A stretch of DNA of 64,000 bases from the IMG/VR virus record IMGVR_UViG_3300048588_000136, positions 1 through 64,000 of that record; one strand, 5' to 3'. This document shows positions 7,795 to 15,417 of this stretch, one piece after another. The number at the start of each line of letters is the position of its first letter. Position 1 is the stretch's first letter. Source of the DNA: a virus. A program made the translations under genes and the position numbers. The notes beneath the pieces are model-generated. The model saw nothing but the letters and a program-made list of their open reading frames with translations, was not told where the DNA came from and made no database searches.

Positions 7795-7950
7795 ATGCCA
7801 GCCTATCAATACAAGCCGAGAGTGCCGGCCGATATTGATGCGGTGATCATATCACTAGCATCGTTTGTTGACAAGCCGGCATCCATTTTGGATGGCCGGC
7901 TTTTTCATTTTCCGACAGAAAGGACAACACAACATGGCGCAACGAATTAA
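7795..7950 (+). CDS. Possible 51-residue protein overlapping a terminator
   Basis: An open frame starts at ATG 7795 and runs through the hairpin at 7875-7905 into the start of the 7934 gene. No good ribosome site precedes it. It may be chance. Confidence 0.2.
   Translation: MPAYQYKPRVPADIDAVIISLASFVDKPASILDGRLFHFPTERTTQHGATN
7875..7905 (+). terminator. Intrinsic terminator before 7934
   Basis: GCCGGCATCC pairs with GGATGGCCGGC (one bulged G) around an ATTTT loop and is followed by TTTTT. It ends the transcript from the 7485 promoter. It lies directly upstream of the next gene, so it may act as an attenuator for the 7934 operon. Confidence 0.7.
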
Positions 7951-8200
7951 AGTTAGTCTCGATAGTTTTTCCAACCCGTCAAACGGGCAAACGTACGGCT
8001 ATGCGGGGCAGCGGCGTACCACCCCTGACACGCAGTGTGCCGGCGGTGTGTATATGTTCTCGGATAGAGACGCCGACATCCTACGCAACGGCGGGACCGT
8101 GGTGGGTTTTGATGGGGTTGAGTATTACGCCGATCCTAATCCTGGCCCAGCGTGGACACCGGAGCCGGAAGCACGGAAAAAGTTTTTAGGGATTTTCTAG
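7934..8200 (+). CDS. Small hypothetical protein
   Basis: This 88-residue protein has a basic beta-rich N-terminus and a C-terminal segment with Trp and Pro. ATG 7934 follows AGAAAGGAC. A similar leader (short hairpin, then CAGAAAGG) precedes the next gene at 8258, which suggests a duplicated expression unit. Confidence 0.6.
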   Translation: MAQRIKVSLDSFSNPSNGQTYGYAGQRRTTPDTQCAGGVYMFSDRDADILRNGGTVVGFDGVEYYADPNPGPAWTPEPEARKKFLGIF

Positions 8201-8257
8201 GGTGGCGGCTACATCGTGAAATAGCCAGATTTTTTTCTGGCAGAAAGGGCAAGCGCA

Positions 8258-8461
8258 GTGGCAAACAAACAGTATGAGATTCTCAACCAAATCGGGCACG
8301 CTGGACATGGCGTGCCCGATGGACGCCCGATGACGCAGGAAGAAATGGATGCATGCAATGACGCCATCCTGGCGATTACCAACGGGTGGCGCAGTAACGA
8401 CGGTAGTGATTATGAACTGCCTGGCATTCCAAAGGCACAGACGCGAAAGGCGCTTAAATAA
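8258..8461 (+). CDS. Small hypothetical protein, GTG start
   Basis: The 67-residue product is helical and contains DGRPMTQEEMDACNDAI. GTG 8258 follows AGAAAGG. The hairpin AGCCAGA/TCTGGC with a T-rich loop lies just upstream. No family is recognised. Confidence 0.58.
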   Translation: MANKQYEILNQIGHAGHGVPDGRPMTQEEMDACNDAILAITNGWRSNDGSDYELPGIPKAQTRKALK

Positions 8462-8462
8462 C

Positions 8463-8936
8463 ATGACAGTGATGAAATCGACAACGCCCAATGCGACGGC
8501 GAAAGCGGCCAGCAATCGGCGCGGCTTAGTGACAACCGGCGTCATTGCTGGCGCAGCACTGTTGGCACTGTATGGCGGCCGTCCGTGGCTTGGTTACAGC
8601 GCCACACCCAATGCTACAAAGCCGACCGTTACCAGTGCTGCGCCGGCTGAAACGGTGGCCGATAGCGGTGATCTGGCTGTGGGTGACACATTGGCATTCG
8701 ACAGCGCTCACGGCAAGGTGCTGCTGTCCGTGCAGTCTGTTGACGGTGACACCGTAACCGTGACCGATGCGGACGGCGATGAGATGACCGTCAATCGTGA
8801 AATGCTGACTGGCGGCACGCTACCGGCGAGCAACACCGAGGCGAACGCCGACCACATGATGGCAGTAATTGCCCAGCGGGCGGCGAGCGGTTATTACGTT
8901 CGGCACGCTGGGGTAAACGGCGCTCATGGAAAATAA
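8463..8936 (+). CDS. Membrane-anchored hypothetical protein
   Basis: The 157-residue product has a basic N-terminus, one hydrophobic helix (GLVTTGVIAGAALLALYGG, about residues 20-38), a Thr/Ala linker and a small beta domain with GDTLAFDSAHGKVLL. It probably sits in the inner membrane with the beta domain outside, but orientation is inferred. The following gene starts inside it. Confidence 0.6.
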   Translation: MTVMKSTTPNATAKAASNRRGLVTTGVIAGAALLALYGGRPWLGYSATPNATKPTVTSAAPAETVADSGDLAVGDTLAFDSAHGKVLLSVQSVDGDTVTVTDADGDEMTVNREMLTGGTLPASNTEANADHMMAVIAQRAASGYYVRHAGVNGAHGK

Positions 8937-9045
8937 CTTCGGCGCCGTGATGTTTGAGGTGATTGTGTTCGTCGCCGTCGCTGTTGCCATCCATAGTGGT
9001 GCAGCAATGGCGGTGGTAGAGTGGCTGATGAGTATCAAGTATTAG
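8926..9045 (+). CDS. Tiny membrane protein
   Basis: A 39-residue frame (ATG 8926, TAG 9043) overlaps the previous gene by 11 bases. Residues 7-30 form one hydrophobic helix (VMFEVIVFVAVAVAI). It is too short for similarity to help. The position between coupled genes supports expression. Confidence 0.5.
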   Translation: MENNFGAVMFEVIVFVAVAVAIHSGAAMAVVEWLMSIKY

Positions 9046-9052
9046 GAGGTTT

Positions 9053-9307
9053 ATGGCAATTAGCTTGAATGTGAATCCGGTAAAAGGATTAATCAATCGC
9101 CGGATTGCTAAAACACTGGAGAATGATTGTATTTCTCCTGCTGATGCCATCCTGTTTGGCATCGCTGGCGCCCTTGGTGCCTTGCCAGATGGTAATGGCA
9201 CTAGTATCGGACCCAATGCGCCGATGTATGAGAATGAGCCGTCAACGTGGTGTAATCATTGCCGGGTGCAATATTGGGGCGGACGGTGCAAGTGTGGGAG
9301 GGTGTAA
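9053..9307 (+). CDS. Zinc-ribbon small protein
   Basis: AGGAGG precedes ATG 9053. The 84-residue protein ends with CNHCRVQYWGGRCKCG, a compact zinc-knuckle-like cluster. The N-terminal half is helical (NPVKGLINRRIAKTL). The function is unknown. Confidence 0.6.
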   Translation: MAISLNVNPVKGLINRRIAKTLENDCISPADAILFGIAGALGALPDGNGTSIGPNAPMYENEPSTWCNHCRVQYWGGRCKCGRV

Positions 9308-9486
9308 TGAGCCGACAACTGCCACGGCTGGCGAATGAGCAGCCGACCGAGATCGCACACCGTCCATTTTGGGTGCGCTTGCGCACTATAACTATCACCG
9401 TTCTGGATGATGTGCCAGAATGGATTCAATATCTGACACTGTTTCTGGTTGTGTATTTTGTAGCATCAATCTTGAGAGGATTTTAG
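9307..9486 (+). CDS. Small C-tail-anchored membrane protein
   Basis: The 59-residue product starts at ATG 9307, overlapping the previous TAA. It is basic in the middle and ends with one membrane helix (IQYLTLFLVVYFVASIL). It lies immediately before the FtsK-like gene. Confidence 0.58.
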   Translation: MSRQLPRLANEQPTEIAHRPFWVRLRTITITVLDDVPEWIQYLTLFLVVYFVASILRGF

Positions 9487-9488
9487 GC

Positions 9489-11114
9489 ATGATGAAAACG
9501 CAGGATATCGGACGCTATTTACTCCACGGTGTCAACCGTCGCCACGACATGACCCTGGCACGGGCCGGCATCAACAGCGGGTGGAACATGGCTCGCCGCG
9601 CTGTTGGTAAACCGGCGGCTGATGCTGGCCTGTTGGAGTATGCTAAGGTGTCCGGTATCCGAGCGATTTCGTCATTGCTTGGTGTCAAGGCTGCGAAGCC
9701 GGAACAGTTGCCCGCCGGATGGCCGCAGGATGTGTTTGATATTGTGGCACGCGACATCCGTGTTCGTGGTGGCACGGTCAAATTGCCTGACGGGTTGACG
9801 CAACCGGCATTTCGACTGACCACACGCGGCGCTGTTGAATTACCGCATATGTGGATTGCCTTTGTTGAGCCGACTATTGAAGGCATGGGTAGCTACGATA
9901 CGGTGCTGGGTCTGGGCGAAGATATTGAGGAGTCACTGTCACACAAGGGTTTTAATTTTGGCGTTCGTGTTCAGCGTAGGCGTCTACGGATTGAGATTGA
10001 TAAGCCAAAGCCCGCACCCATTCACATGTCTGATGATTGGGAGTTATTAAAGGCACAACCAGTCAATCAGTTTGAGTATACATTTGGCACATACTTCGCT
10101 GATGGTGGGCTGCAAATTGGTATCGCTGATTTGCTTGACGAACGGGAGGCGCACGCCATTATTGCCGGCATGACAGGCAGCGGCAAAAGCCAGTTATCCT
10201 TGTCGATTCTATTATCGGCGGCGTTCAACACTAGCCCTGCGCACTTGTCGATGGTTATCATTGATCCGAAAGGCGTTGATTTTGCGGGTTTGGCCGGATT
10301 GCCGCACTTGGCAAACGGCAAGATTATCAATAGTTTGGATGATGCAGCCGTTGCCGTCCGCACTGTGTGCGCTGAGATGGACAAGCGTATGGCTGCCAAG
10401 GATACCAAGGCGATGCACAATCGCATCATGCTTTACATTGACGAAATCCCCAATTTACTCGATCTGGATCGGGCAAAAGGGGGCGACGGCGAAAGCCTGG
10501 AGGATATGCTGATTCGTATGGCACAAATCGGGCGCGGCGTTGGTATCAATGTTTTCCTGGCGGCGCAGCAGGCGACTAAAGATGTGATGTCTACTCGCAT
10601 CTTAAAGAACATGATTTGGCGCATGGTCGGTAGTGTGAGTAGCTTCGACGCATCGGTTCATCTATCCGGTCAATCTGGCTGTCTTGCCCACAAACTGCCG
10701 GGGCGCGGTTCGTTTCTGATGTACAATCCGCAATTTCGTGAAGGGCTGCGAGTGCAGGCGCATCTAGTGGCTGACCCGAAGCTGCCGGACTTTGCCCAGC
10801 GCATTGCGTTTTTCGTTGGTGATATAGCGGAACGCTGGGCCGGCATTCGTCCGCACTGGACGTTGCGCCTGGCCGAGCCGGAAGCGGAGACGGCGTATGT
10901 GCAGGATAGCTTACTTGACGATGAGAATATGTCCATTGTGCAGGTTGGGCGGCCCAAGGCGGAGTGGCCCACCGACTTCGTTGTTGATGTTGTCAAGGCT
11001 AAGGCGCAGTTGGGCGCCGATTTCACGGCTGGTACGATCCAGACGTTGTGGAAGTCAAAGTACAAGAAAACGCTCAACTACAATCGGGCGCTAGACCTGC
11101 ACGCTATGCTGTAA
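9489..11114 (+). CDS. FtsK/SpoIIIE-like DNA translocase
   Basis: This 541-residue ATPase has Walker A GMTGSGKSQ (residues 227-235), a DPKG segment typical of FtsK/TraB proteins near residue 258, Walker B with LYIDEIP (Asp318, Glu319), a glutamine-rich sensor region (FLAAQQATKD), and a C-terminal part ending in a small helical domain. It should form a hexamer that moves double-stranded DNA. There is no N-terminal membrane domain, unlike FtsK. Small membrane proteins next door could tether it. ATG 9489 is chosen over an in-frame upstream codon because GAGGATTTTAGGC precedes it. Roles in partition, conjugation-like transfer or resolution are possible. Confidence 0.85.
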   Translation: MMKTQDIGRYLLHGVNRRHDMTLARAGINSGWNMARRAVGKPAADAGLLEYAKVSGIRAISSLLGVKAAKPEQLPAGWPQDVFDIVARDIRVRGGTVKLPDGLTQPAFRLTTRGAVELPHMWIAFVEPTIEGMGSYDTVLGLGEDIEESLSHKGFNFGVRVQRRRLRIEIDKPKPAPIHMSDDWELLKAQPVNQFEYTFGTYFADGGLQIGIADLLDEREAHAIIAGMTGSGKSQLSLSILLSAAFNTSPAHLSMVIIDPKGVDFAGLAGLPHLANGKIINSLDDAAVAVRTVCAEMDKRMAAKDTKAMHNRIMLYIDEIPNLLDLDRAKGGDGESLEDMLIRMAQIGRGVGINVFLAAQQATKDVMSTRILKNMIWRMVGSVSSFDASVHLSGQSGCLAHKLPGRGSFLMYNPQFREGLRVQAHLVADPKLPDFAQRIAFFVGDIAERWAGIRPHWTLRLAEPEAETAYVQDSLLDDENMSIVQVGRPKAEWPTDFVVDVVKAKAQLGADFTAGTIQTLWKSKYKKTLNYNRALDLHAML

Positions 11115-11243
11115 CTTTACGAATTTACTAAATTTTACGCAGGGTATCAGTTTGACGGTAGCAGACTGAAAAAAGCGCCCGTAATTTCGTATTTTTGAGT
11201 TTCGTTAAACGTTTCGTCAAGAGTTTTGTTAGGAGCAATCATC

Positions 11244-11429
11244 ATGATCGAACACATTGCAATCATCGTACTGCTATTGTCGCTCATCCTGGGCGCTTTC
11301 ATCCTGCCGTCGTTGCTGGTCACGCTGGTGACATACTGCTTCGGCAAGGCGTGGGAAAACACGATTGTCGGGGTGCAGGTTGGGTTTATGCGCAGAGATA
11401 ACGCCGTTGCTGTTGCTGTGACGTGGTAA
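11244..11429 (+). CDS. Small membrane protein
   Basis: The 61-residue protein starts at ATG 11244 after TTAGGAGC. It is dominated by a long hydrophobic stretch (IAIIVLLLSLILGAFILPS and a second segment). It lies between the translocase and the membrane-anchored winged-helix gene. Confidence 0.6.
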   Translation: MIEHIAIIVLLLSLILGAFILPSLLVTLVTYCFGKAWENTIVGVQVGFMRRDNAVAVAVTW

Positions 11430-11442
11430 AGGAGAAGCACGA

Positions 11443-12243
11443 ATGACTGAATTGATTAATTCACTTGACGCCCCGATTGGGCGCCCGAAGTATCAGGATA
11501 AGTTTGAACGGCACTATAACGCCATCCTTGGTATGTTTCGGCACCTCATCACACAGTTTGCTGATGAGTCGGTAGAGATCGCCGCCCGCGCCGTGGCTCT
11601 TGCCGCGCCGCTACCCAACGCCATCAACATGTATAACGTGGCAGTGCGTTCGACTGCCAACGATGGGTTGGGTTACGGCTCGTTTGCGTCGCTAGCGTTT
11701 GCGCTAACGCTGGAAATTGTGGTATTTCTTTTGGTTGAAATCGCGCTGAAAATGTGGGACGGATACCTCGTCAACCACGACCGTTACGTGTGGCCGTTTC
11801 GTGCATCCATCGCTATCGTTATCCTTGCAACCTTGGTTGTGATGGGTATTGTTTACGTGTTGGAGCCGCATAAAATCATGGCATTTCTGCCCGTCGTTTC
11901 CTTGTGTTCATTCGTTGGCATCGGGTTAAAGCGCTGGGATGAACGTAACGCTAAAACGGCCGCGGAAACCGTTCAAAGCGTCGTTGTTCCAGAGGTACAG
12001 CAACCAGAACAGCCGGTAAACGATGACGCCATGAATCGACGCAAAGCCGTGGCAACCTACTATAAGGACAACCCAAATGCTACCTATCAACAGGTTGCCG
12101 ACGACCTCAACGTTACCAGCAAGGCGACAGTGTTCAACGATGTAAAGTGGCTCGAAAAACGCGGTGTTGTCCATGTTGAACGTGATGGCAAAACAACTAA
12201 CGTTCGAGTTAATGGTCAATACGAAACGTTTGTAAATGGGTAG
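11443..12243 (+). CDS. Membrane-anchored winged-helix protein
   Basis: The 266-residue product has three predicted membrane helices (about residues 86-106, 121-142 and 146-163), a Gln/Pro/Glu linker, and a C-terminal winged-helix domain (residues 200-255: RRKAVATYYKDNPNATYQQ, then DDLNVTSKATVFNDVKWLEK). It may bind DNA at the membrane, for example to tether replicated DNA near the FtsK-like translocase or to control transcription. The shape is reminiscent of DUF2637-type proteins of actinobacterial conjugative elements. That comparison is from memory of architecture, not a search. Confidence 0.68.
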   Translation: MTELINSLDAPIGRPKYQDKFERHYNAILGMFRHLITQFADESVEIAARAVALAAPLPNAINMYNVAVRSTANDGLGYGSFASLAFALTLEIVVFLLVEIALKMWDGYLVNHDRYVWPFRASIAIVILATLVVMGIVYVLEPHKIMAFLPVVSLCSFVGIGLKRWDERNAKTAAETVQSVVVPEVQQPEQPVNDDAMNRRKAVATYYKDNPNATYQQVADDLNVTSKATVFNDVKWLEKRGVVHVERDGKTTNVRVNGQYETFVNG

Positions 12244-12255
12244 AGGACGCAACTT

Positions 12256-12423
12256 ATGAGTGTCGAATTTTTAATTGCAACGTTACTTGGCATGGTAGTA
12301 CAATCACTCATGAATGGCATCGTCAACCGTGACAAGGTTGTCAGTTTCACGGGGTCGGCCATCGCGGCGGGGCTGTGTGTTGCGTGGGCTATTGTGATTT
12401 ACGCGCTGTCGTTGTACTGGTAA
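12256..12423 (+). CDS. Small two-helix membrane protein
   Basis: A 55-residue frame runs from ATG 12256 (GAGGACGCAACTT upstream) to TAA 12421. Residues 5-18 and 31-54 are hydrophobic (ATLLGMVVQ and AIAAGLCVAWAIVIYALSLYW). The function is unknown. Confidence 0.52.
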   Translation: MSVEFLIATLLGMVVQSLMNGIVNRDKVVSFTGSAIAAGLCVAWAIVIYALSLYW

Positions 12424-12435
12424 AGCGGGGTAGTC

Positions 12436-12639
12436 ATGGAAGCAGGGACGAGAGTTAGATTAGACATACCGGATCAGGAAGATAGATACGGCACCGTCAT
12501 TGGGGAATACAATGTCGTTGACCGAATGCGTGACCCGCTGCGCTCCACGCCTGGCGTAATCTTGCGTGATGAGCGTAGCTCGTGGCAATGTGAGTATATC
12601 AAAATTGGTTCCGATATTATTAAGCTGGATTGGCGCTGA
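12436..12639 (+). CDS. Small beta-rich hypothetical protein
   Basis: The 67-residue protein reads like a small SH3-type barrel (GTRVRLDIPDQEDRYGTVIG and TPGVILRDERSS), as seen in DUF-type phage proteins with an R-x-D-GTV pattern. The assignment is weak. Confidence 0.5.
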   Translation: MEAGTRVRLDIPDQEDRYGTVIGEYNVVDRMRDPLRSTPGVILRDERSSWQCEYIKIGSDIIKLDWR

Positions 12640-12653
12640 TAGGAGGCAATTAC

Positions 12654-12896
12654 CTGAGCAAACAACAACCAGTCAAGGTAGAAAGTTCGTCACACGTCCA
12701 TTACCACAGCGCTCCACCGTCAACAATCGCTAGCATTCTGCTATGGTTCGTCCGCGCCGCCTTGTTGCTACTGTCAGCCACGGCGCTGCGCACAGTACTG
12801 GCTGGCGAATGGCAGCGGCTAGCGTCCTGGGAATGGGGCGCTGTGATTGGCGCATTAATCGGCGGCGAATGGGTCGCCAGAAAGTGGGGGAAATAG
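12654..12896 (+). CDS. Small membrane protein with probable CTG start
   Basis: AGGAGG at 12641-12646 is 7 bases before CTG 12654, in a frame whose only other upstream start is TTG 12630 inside the previous gene. Starting at CTG gives SKQQPVKVESS after the initiator, a His/Pro linker and two hydrophobic helices (about residues 28-45 and 62-76). The start choice rests only on the ribosome site. Confidence 0.5.
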   Translation: MSKQQPVKVESSSHVHYHSAPPSTIASILLWFVRAALLLLSATALRTVLAGEWQRLASWEWGAVIGALIGGEWVARKWGK

Positions 12897-12897
12897 A

Positions 12898-13110
12898 ATG
12901 AGTACCAAAGTAGATATGATTAAGGCATTACCTGGATACAAAAGCCATGAGTATGACAGGGGGCGGTGGCACATAGAATTTGTTCCACCAAGTTGGCTCG
13001 ATGGCGACGGTGCGGTTATCAACGATTGTTTTTTTGATGACGATATTGCTAAGCTGCGCCGTGACCGAGAATTGATAACTGAACACAGAAGAAAGCTTAG
13101 CAATGGCTAA
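12898..13110 (+). CDS. Small hypothetical protein
   Basis: This 70-residue acidic/basic protein contains RWHIEFVPPSWLDGD, which has the look of a small alpha/beta fold. It overlaps the next gene by 8 bases. No family is recognised. Confidence 0.55.
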   Translation: MSTKVDMIKALPGYKSHEYDRGRWHIEFVPPSWLDGDGAVINDCFFDDDIAKLRRDRELITEHRRKLSNG

Positions 13111-13540
13111 CGGCATCACACACGCCCAGTACGCTACCCGCGCCGCCACCGTCATCACGGCCGGCGCCATCGTCGCCGCTACAGTGCAGCCTGTGCTGCT
13201 CGGCGTGGCGGTTGGTGCATGGGCGGGTTGGTTGGCTGGGCCTGACATGGACTTGCACGTCAAAAACGAGGACCGACAAAGAGTGTGGCGCTACAATAAG
13301 GTGCTGGGCGTGCTGTGGGGTTGGTACTGGAAGCCATACGACTGGATGAACGGTCACCGTGGCCGCAGTCACACCATACCCGCCGGCACGCTTGACCGCT
13401 TCATGCTGCTATTCTGGCTGCCGGTGGCGCTGTCGTGTTACTTGTGGCTGTCGTGGTGGCTGCCGGTGTTCTGGGTGATCGTGTTCGTGGGGCAATGTTG
13501 CGTGGACGCTGTGCATTTGTGGTTGGATGGGTTACTATGA
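13103..13540 (+). CDS. DUF2227/YdjM-like metal-binding membrane protein
   Basis: The 145-residue protein carries GPDMDLH (residues 46-52) and GHRGRSHTIP (residues 87-96), which match the metal-binding D/H pattern of DUF2227 and YdjM-type membrane hydrolases. Hydrophobic helices lie around residues 17-42 and 103-135. It probably sits in the membrane. The substrate is unknown. Confidence 0.62.
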   Translation: MANGITHAQYATRAATVITAGAIVAATVQPVLLGVAVGAWAGWLAGPDMDLHVKNEDRQRVWRYNKVLGVLWGWYWKPYDWMNGHRGRSHTIPAGTLDRFMLLFWLPVALSCYLWLSWWLPVFWVIVFVGQCCVDAVHLWLDGLL

Positions 13541-13599
13541 CATCAACGGACGCCGACCGGCTCAAAGCGCAAGTGGAGGTAATGAGAAAGGGGAGATAG
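13537..13599 (+). CDS. Possible 20-residue leader peptide
   Basis: ATG 13537 overlaps the previous stop, and the TAG at 13597 directly abuts ATG 13600. It may only couple translation of the flanking genes. Confidence 0.25.
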   Translation: MTSTDADRLKAQVEVMRKGR

Positions 13600-13818
13600 A
13601 TGCGGACTAGAGAAGACATAGAACAACGGTTGAACGATGCGGTCGAACTACACCGGCAATGGTATGGCGTCGATAGCGATGCAGCGATGCGATTGTACGC
13701 CCAGTGCAGGGCGCTCTATTGGGTTTTGCATCCTGAAATAAAATCGGAACTTGAATTGATAGAGAAAGTCAACAGAGCGATAGGGTTGGGTACTGACAGA
13801 CAGCCCTGGACGAAATAG
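13600..13818 (+). CDS. Small helical hypothetical protein
   Basis: The 72-residue product is helical (EDIEQRLNDAVELHRQWY; YAQCRALYWVLHPEIKSELE). AAGGGGAG precedes ATG 13600. It is the last + gene before the convergent regulator block. Confidence 0.58.
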   Translation: MRTREDIEQRLNDAVELHRQWYGVDSDAAMRLYAQCRALYWVLHPEIKSELELIEKVNRAIGLGTDRQPWTK

Positions 13819-13819
13819 A

Positions 13820-13874
13820 AAACCGGCCTGCTGCGTTCCCCCGAAGCGGTTCTGTACCGCACGCAACAAGCCGG
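13820..13874 (-). terminator. Inverted repeat between convergent genes
   Basis: ACCGGCCTGCTGCG pairs imperfectly with CGCAACAAGCCGGT across about 27 bases. On the - strand the stem is followed by TTTTCTATTTC, as expected for the terminator of the 13912 gene. It probably also slows + strand transcription. Confidence 0.55.
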
Positions 13875-13911
13875 TAGGGGGAAGTGTAGCATGAAGGCGA
13901 GGGAAATGCAA

Positions 13912-14316
13912 CTACAACCGGAACATAATAATGCATTTCAGCAATGCGTAGGCGTCCTGACCGGCGCTCTTGTGCCAGATGAGCCAGTCGCCAACGGCGT
14001 CCTGTTCCGCCTTGGCGTCACTGCCGAACTGCTGGACAATGATGGCGGCGGCGGATTCAGCGAGTAGGCCACTGCCGAGATTGAGCCAGAGTTCGCCATT
14101 GCGATTAATTATCTCAGGCGATAGCTGACGTTCGGCAACCATGCGGCTGGCGAGCGTAATCTGGTTAGCCTGTTCAACTTTGTGGTAATACAGATAGTTG
14201 ACGGCTTCGACTACCGCCGATGTTTCGGTTGTGAAGTACTCGCCGTTGACCAGTTCGGCAAGTTGAGTAATGGTACGATCGGGTAAGCGGAAGGGTTTAG
14301 TCTTTTTTTGAGACAT
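13912..14316 (-). CDS. RHH-like regulator with C-terminal domain
   Basis: The 134-residue protein starts with KPFRLPDRTITQLAELVNG, a strand-helix pattern typical of RHH domains, then TETSAVVEAVN as the second helix. The C-terminal part is alpha-helical. It is the distal gene of the unit driven by the promoter at 14615-14643, and could repress that promoter. Confidence 0.55.
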   Translation of the reverse strand: MSQKKTKPFRLPDRTITQLAELVNGEYFTTETSAVVEAVNYLYYHKVEQANQITLASRMVAERQLSPEIINRNGELWLNLGSGLLAESAAAIIVQQFGSDAKAEQDAVGDWLIWHKSAGQDAYALLKCIIMFRL

Positions 14317-14338
14317 GGTTTGTTCCTGAAAAAGAATT

Positions 14339-14361
14339 GCCCCACTTGGTTAAGGTGGGGC
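14339..14361 (-). terminator. Hairpin between two - strand genes
   Basis: GCCCCAC and GTGGGGC are perfectly paired around 9 bases and followed on the - strand by AATTCTTTTTC. It may be a partial terminator that lowers expression of the 13912 gene relative to the 14369 gene. Confidence 0.5.
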
Positions 14362-14368
14362 GGGTAGG

Positions 14369-14557
14369 CTAAACGCTGTACTGTCGCTCAAATTCCTGCT
14401 TGGCTACACGGATTTCATCTGGGTCAGTCAGTTCAAATTCCTGACTGATATAGTAGGCGATGTCTTCCTTGCTGTCCGGCGCAACGCTTACATTGCTTAC
14501 CATCTGGCGGATTTCGTTGACACGTTTGACCCATTGATTGTCTGTTAGATTGCCCAT
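14369..14557 (-). CDS. Small hypothetical protein
   Basis: The 62-residue acidic helical protein begins at ATG 14557 after AAAGGAACG. It is the first gene behind the operator-overlapped promoter, so its dose is tightly controlled. It contains DSKEDIAYYISQEFELTDPD. The family is unknown. Confidence 0.58.
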   Translation of the reverse strand: MGNLTDNQWVKRVNEIRQMVSNVSVAPDSKEDIAYYISQEFELTDPDEIRVAKQEFERQYSV

Positions 14558-14614
14558 GATTCGTTCCTTTTCTTTGCGTTTGTGACTCGGCTCGATTGCC
14601 TTGCCTGTACACCT

Positions 14615-14643
14615 AGTATAGCAAAAAGCTATACGCTTGTCAA
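14615..14643 (-). promoter_or_regulatory. Consensus promoter of the regulator block
   Basis: On the - strand TTGACA (14643-14638) is followed after 17 bp by TATACT (14620-14615). It fires toward 14557. A palindromic operator fills the spacer, which suggests tight repression. Confidence 0.82.
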
Positions 14644-14668
14644 TAGGCAAAATAGCAAAAAGCTATAC
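14616..14668. promoter_or_regulatory. Two tandem palindromic operators
   Basis: GTATAGC-AAAAA-GCTATAC (14616-14634) is a perfect palindrome lying between the -10 and -35 boxes. A second copy, ATAGC-AAAAA-GCTATAC, lies at 14652-14668, upstream of -35. The centre spacing is about 35 bp. Tandem identical sites in and behind a promoter are the expected layout for a dimeric repressor, such as one of the nearby RHH proteins. Confidence 0.75.
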
Positions 14669-14716
14669 AAATTCGCGAGTTTTTGGCATCAGACCTTACG
14701 GAACCAAAGCAAGTAC

Positions 14717-14740
14717 GCCGGTGGCATCGTGTCCACCGGC
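14717..14740 (+). terminator. GC-rich hairpin upstream of operators
   Basis: GCCGGTGG and CCACCGGC form a perfect 8-bp stem with an 8-base loop; TTCTTCGTTGTT follows on the + strand. It lies 26 bases past the stop of the 14767 gene on the - strand and may separate the two - strand units. Confidence 0.4.
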
Positions 14741-14766
14741 TTCTTCGTTGTTCAACACTTGCAGAT

Positions 14767-15060
14767 CTATATATCCCCTTCCTTCAGCACGTATCCATTG
14801 CTCCCTGCCGAAAAACCTCTTTCGGCGAGACTGTTTATTTGTTCTGGTGATAGGCGAGCTAGCCTACTGCCGTAGGTGTGATTAATATACGCCGGAAAAC
14901 CAGCGTTAACCGGCGTATGGATTACACCGTTATGCGTCCCCGGTTGCATACCCAGATCATCCCCGCACGTTTTGCAAAAGTAGTGCGGATAACCGCCTAC
15001 CGTTCGCGTTGCTAGTTCGGTGGTGTGTCCGTTATGTGTTGTTGTCATTTGGTATTCCAT
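14767..15060 (-). CDS. Small zinc-binding-like hypothetical protein
   Basis: The 97-residue product contains PHYFCKTCGDDLG, half a zinc ribbon, and a His-rich middle. ATG 15060 is chosen because GGAGAAAG precedes it; the longer open frame upstream is the shadow of other genes. The C-terminal segment is RLSPEQINSLAERGF. The function is unknown. Confidence 0.52.
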   Translation of the reverse strand: MEYQMTTTHNGHTTELATRTVGGYPHYFCKTCGDDLGMQPGTHNGVIHTPVNAGFPAYINHTYGSRLARLSPEQINSLAERGFSAGSNGYVLKEGDI

Positions 15061-15103
15061 GGTTCTATTCTTTCTCCGCACTATTGCCGGTGCGGTCGGT
15101 CGG

Positions 15104-15373
15104 TCACTTGCCTGCATCGTATACCTGCCGTAGCAGGCCGTTGATGTACTCCGACCGGGAGAGATCCCGGTTGTCGGCTTCGATGTCCAGCCATTCGAGG
15201 ATGGCTGCCGGAATGCGAATCGATATTTGCGCTGTCGATTCGTGGTTCTTCCAGCGCTTGCGGTTGCCGCCTGGCGAACCAGGCGGGCGACCAGGCCCCA
15301 GGTTTTCGTAGGCTTCGGGCGGGGCTTGGTCAATCTGCCTAAATGCTTTGTCGTACAGTTCTTCGTCCGCCAT
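15104..15373 (-). CDS. CopG/Arc-type RHH protein
   Basis: After a Gly/Pro-rich basic linker (GPGRPPGSPGGNRKRWK), residues 48-85 form an RHH domain: strand AQISIRIP, helix AAILEWLDIEADNR, turn DLSRSEYI, helix NGLLRQV. It is a likely DNA-binding dimer and a repressor candidate for the operators nearby. Confidence 0.72.
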   Translation of the reverse strand: MADEELYDKAFRQIDQAPPEAYENLGPGRPPGSPGGNRKRWKNHESTAQISIRIPAAILEWLDIEADNRDLSRSEYINGLLRQVYDAGK

Positions 15374-15383
15374 GTGTCCCTAC

Positions 15384-15407
15384 TTGCGGTTTGACCACCC
15401 ACCGCAA
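15384..15407. other. Inverted repeat between - strand genes
   Basis: TTGCGGT and ACCGCAA are perfectly paired around 10 bases between the stop of the 15418 gene and the start of the 15104 gene. It may be an operator or RNA stability element. Confidence 0.35.
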
Positions 15408-15417
15408 AGGCTATAGA

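Noticed and set aside
14767-15402. 211-residue form of the 15060 gene
   Set aside because: The first 114 residues are Arg/Thr-rich, overlap the RHH gene in another frame and lack a ribosome site.
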